Shown piece after piece: positions 62,969 to 64,000 of a DNA stretch of 64,000 nt (position 1 is its first letter; every line of letters begins with the position of its first letter). Made by a program: the position numbers and the translations under genes. Below the pieces are notes generated by a model that saw only the letters and a program-made list of their open reading frames with translations, did no database searches and was not told the origin of the DNA. The DNA is from Kallipyga massiliensis ph2 (GTDB taxonomy: Bacteria; Bacillota; Clostridia; Tissierellales; Peptoniphilaceae), in contig NZ_HE978586.1 of the NCBI RefSeq assembly GCF_000311985.1, positions 206,983-270,982 on the forward strand, read 5' to 3'.

Positions 62969-63223
62969 CTATTTTCGCACGATTGTCGCACGATTCTTCC
63001 TATCGTCCGAAGGGATCGTGATGTGGCGTTTTTGGTGCTGTACACTGGAGCTCATAAACATGGCCCCAAGGAAGGTCGTGACCGCTGTGAGAATCGTAAC
63101 CACCAGGGCAGTCGGTCCCCAGGATAGGCTCTCCCCTACTGTCTGAACAAGGGTAGCGGTAGCGGGTAGGACCAGAGTGATGATCCACTTCTAAAGATCA
63201 TAGGTGTCATTAGATAATTTCAT
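62969..63223 (-). pseudogene. Phage holin (phiLC3/LL-H type) with an in-frame TAG
   Basis: 84 codons from the ATG at 63223 (AAAGGAG upstream). Reads MKLSNDTYDL, TAG at 63191-63193, KWIITLVLPATATLVQTVGE, then VVTILTAVTTFLGAMFMSSS. The start and the membrane pattern fit the phi-LC3/LL-H holins (MKxSNxxYDxLKW, then TFLGALLG). The TAG at codon 11 either kills the gene or is read through, for example as Gln in an amber-recoding phage. The tail RKNRATIVRK is atypical. It starts 14 bases after the upstream gene's stop. Confidence 0.65.
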
Positions 63224-63236
63224 AGTATTTTCTCCT

Positions 63237-63680
63237 TTACTCTTTTTCCTTCTTCCAGATATAGGCTTCAATTTCCTTGATATTTGATGTGATCGTGTGA
63301 TTAATCCCCTGTCGCTCAAGTGACCGCAAGACGGCTAGAAGAGCCTTCAGGATCATCCGCATATCCGTGTCCTGCCGGTCATCGTGGGCCTGCTCCTATT
63401 TAATCATCTTGGCGTGGTCTTGAAGGGTTTTGTCGTGACAAGTGAGAACGTCTAAGTCCTGGGCGAATTTCTGGTCTTTCCAGTCTACCTTTCCCAGGAT
63501 CTCCCTGATCGAGAGGATTTCCCCCTTATGCACCACGATCTCTTCCAGGTTTTTGGTCTTGATGTACTTCTTACCGACCGCCTTCTAGGCCTCAGTAAAT
63601 TCCCTGTATATTTTATTAAAAGAGCCCAGGATAGTCCTAATGACGCTGATTATCCCAAGGACAAAAAGAAGGCTTCGCTT
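63237..63680 (-). pseudogene. Phage membrane/coiled-coil protein with two in-frame TAG codons
   Basis: One open frame if TAG is ignored: a hydrophobic start (LLFVLGIISVIRTILGSF), then YREFTEA-TAG-KAVGKKYIK (63585-63587), IREILGKVDWKDQKFAQDLD, AKMIK-TAG-EQAHDDRQD (63396-63398) and an end at EIEAYIWKKEKE, TAA. No TAA, TGA or frameshift interrupts it over about 440 bp. Its stop overlaps the holin ribosome site. Both TAGs fall where Gln would fit. The start is unclear because the scaffold fragment overlaps it. Similar small membrane proteins precede holins in lysis modules. Confidence 0.5.
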
Positions 63681-63862
63681 TTCCCGCTCAGGGCATCCTT
63701 GGCGTTTTGTAGTTCGTCTTGCAGTTTCTTCATCCCGGATTTTAACTGGTCATAGTCCTTATACTTCTCTTCCAGAGTCTCCTTCTGCCTTTTCAGGCGT
63801 TCGGATATAGCCTTGTCAAAGGCTTCCTGGGTTTCGATGGGCTGGAACGCATTGTCTGTCAT
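63650..63862 (-). pseudogene. Truncated phage scaffold-like protein
   Basis: 70 codons beginning MTDNAFQPIETQEAFDKAIS, then ERLKRQKETLEEKYKDYDQL, a charged coiled coil typical of phage head scaffold proteins, which are normally about 200 residues. AAAGGAAATC precedes the ATG. It ends abruptly in SEAFFLSLG where the sequence runs into the next gene in another frame, indicating a deletion of the rest of the head and tail genes. Confidence 0.6.
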
Positions 63863-63916
63863 TGTGATTTCCTTTCTCCCGCTTACCCGGCGGTATCGGT
63901 AAATTTTTGTATTAAA

Positions 63917-63943
63917 AAGACGACCCCACGAAGGGATCGTCTT
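63917..63943 (-). terminator. Terminator in the right-hand phage relic
   Basis: AAGACGATCCC-TTCGTG-GGGTCGTCTT (one bulge) followed by TTTAATAC on the minus strand, after the partial gene at the window end. Confidence 0.75.
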
Positions 63944-64000
63944 AATACCAAACTCGTTGTTTTTTCTTGGTTTTTTTATTCTGCTGGCCCCAGTAGGCCA
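63942..64000 (-). CDS. C-terminal end of an unidentified phage gene (partial)
   Basis: About 19 codons entering from the right edge: YWGQQNKKTKKKQRVWY then TAA. Basic tail. Its place before a scaffold gene suggests a phage head-module protein; nothing more can be said. Confidence 0.4.
   Translation of the reverse strand, partial: AYWGQQNKKTKKKQRVWY

Overview
The window comes from a Gram-positive anaerobe of the Clostridia/Tissierellia type. The evidence is pyruvate:ferredoxin oxidoreductase, a complete crotonyl-CoA butyrate-type operon, methionine gamma-lyase, a Firmicutes dnaE-pfkA-pyk order, an L10 leader RNA, strong AAGGAGG ribosome sites, tRNA genes without encoded CCA, and a sortase-anchored adhesin. 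The moderately high GC and the gene set would fit a Peptoniphilaceae-like lineage, but that placement is inference.

Layout. 1-13 kb: MFS exporter start, a 44-bp tandem hairpin repeat, then a mostly minus-strand housekeeping block (pyk, pfkA, dnaE, zinc-ribbon membrane protein, sirtuin, deoC, pgi, RsbU-like phosphatase, rRNA methyltransferase). 13-20 kb: a serine/threonine catabolic set (symporter, threonine ammonia-lyase with ACT domain, PFOR, RidA). 20-25 kb: NhaC-family transporter, LysR regulator, methionine gamma-lyase, YheO-type regulator, GtrA protein. 25.8-31.8 kb: thlA-crt-hbd-bcd-etfB-etfA. 32-37 kb: tRNA-Val, lipase-like hydrolase, trkA-trkH, DJ-1/PfpI protein. 37-44.7 kb: ribosomal protein genes rplL-rplJ with their L10 leader, separated from rplA-rplK-nusG-secE-rpmG by a tRNA-Ala and a 1232-residue repeat-containing surface protein. 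44.8-46.7 kb: MATE exporter and a thioesterase.

46.8-64 kb is accessory. A decayed prophage head module (portal fragments, an SPP1 gp7-like protein with a C-terminal toxin-like domain and an overlapping small acidic gene, a truncated scaffold) precedes a type I-E CRISPR array of 24 repeats and a complete cas operon with a Cas2-DEDDh exonuclease fusion. Between cas3 and a rhodanese gene lies a one-spacer mini-CRISPR. It has its own extended -10 promoter, a near-consensus first repeat, a degenerate second repeat exactly one array period away, and an intrinsic terminator. Its guide matches DNA just upstream of the cas promoter at 14 of 16 positions; the two mismatches fall at guide positions 6 and 12, which Cascade flips out, and an AAC PAM is adjacent. 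This predicts crRNA-like autorepression of the cas operon and is the strongest candidate system here.

The right end is a second phage relic. It holds a scaffold fragment, a membrane/coiled protein and a holin with three in-frame codons, all TAG. Two diverged copies of a three-gene micropeptide cassette follow: hydrophobic peptide 1, twin GC hairpins, hydrophobic peptide 2, and a 64-residue charged protein. Each copy is driven by a consensus promoter with an 18-bp palindromic operator between -35 and -10. I do not recognise this cassette; it is the second candidate for an undescribed system.
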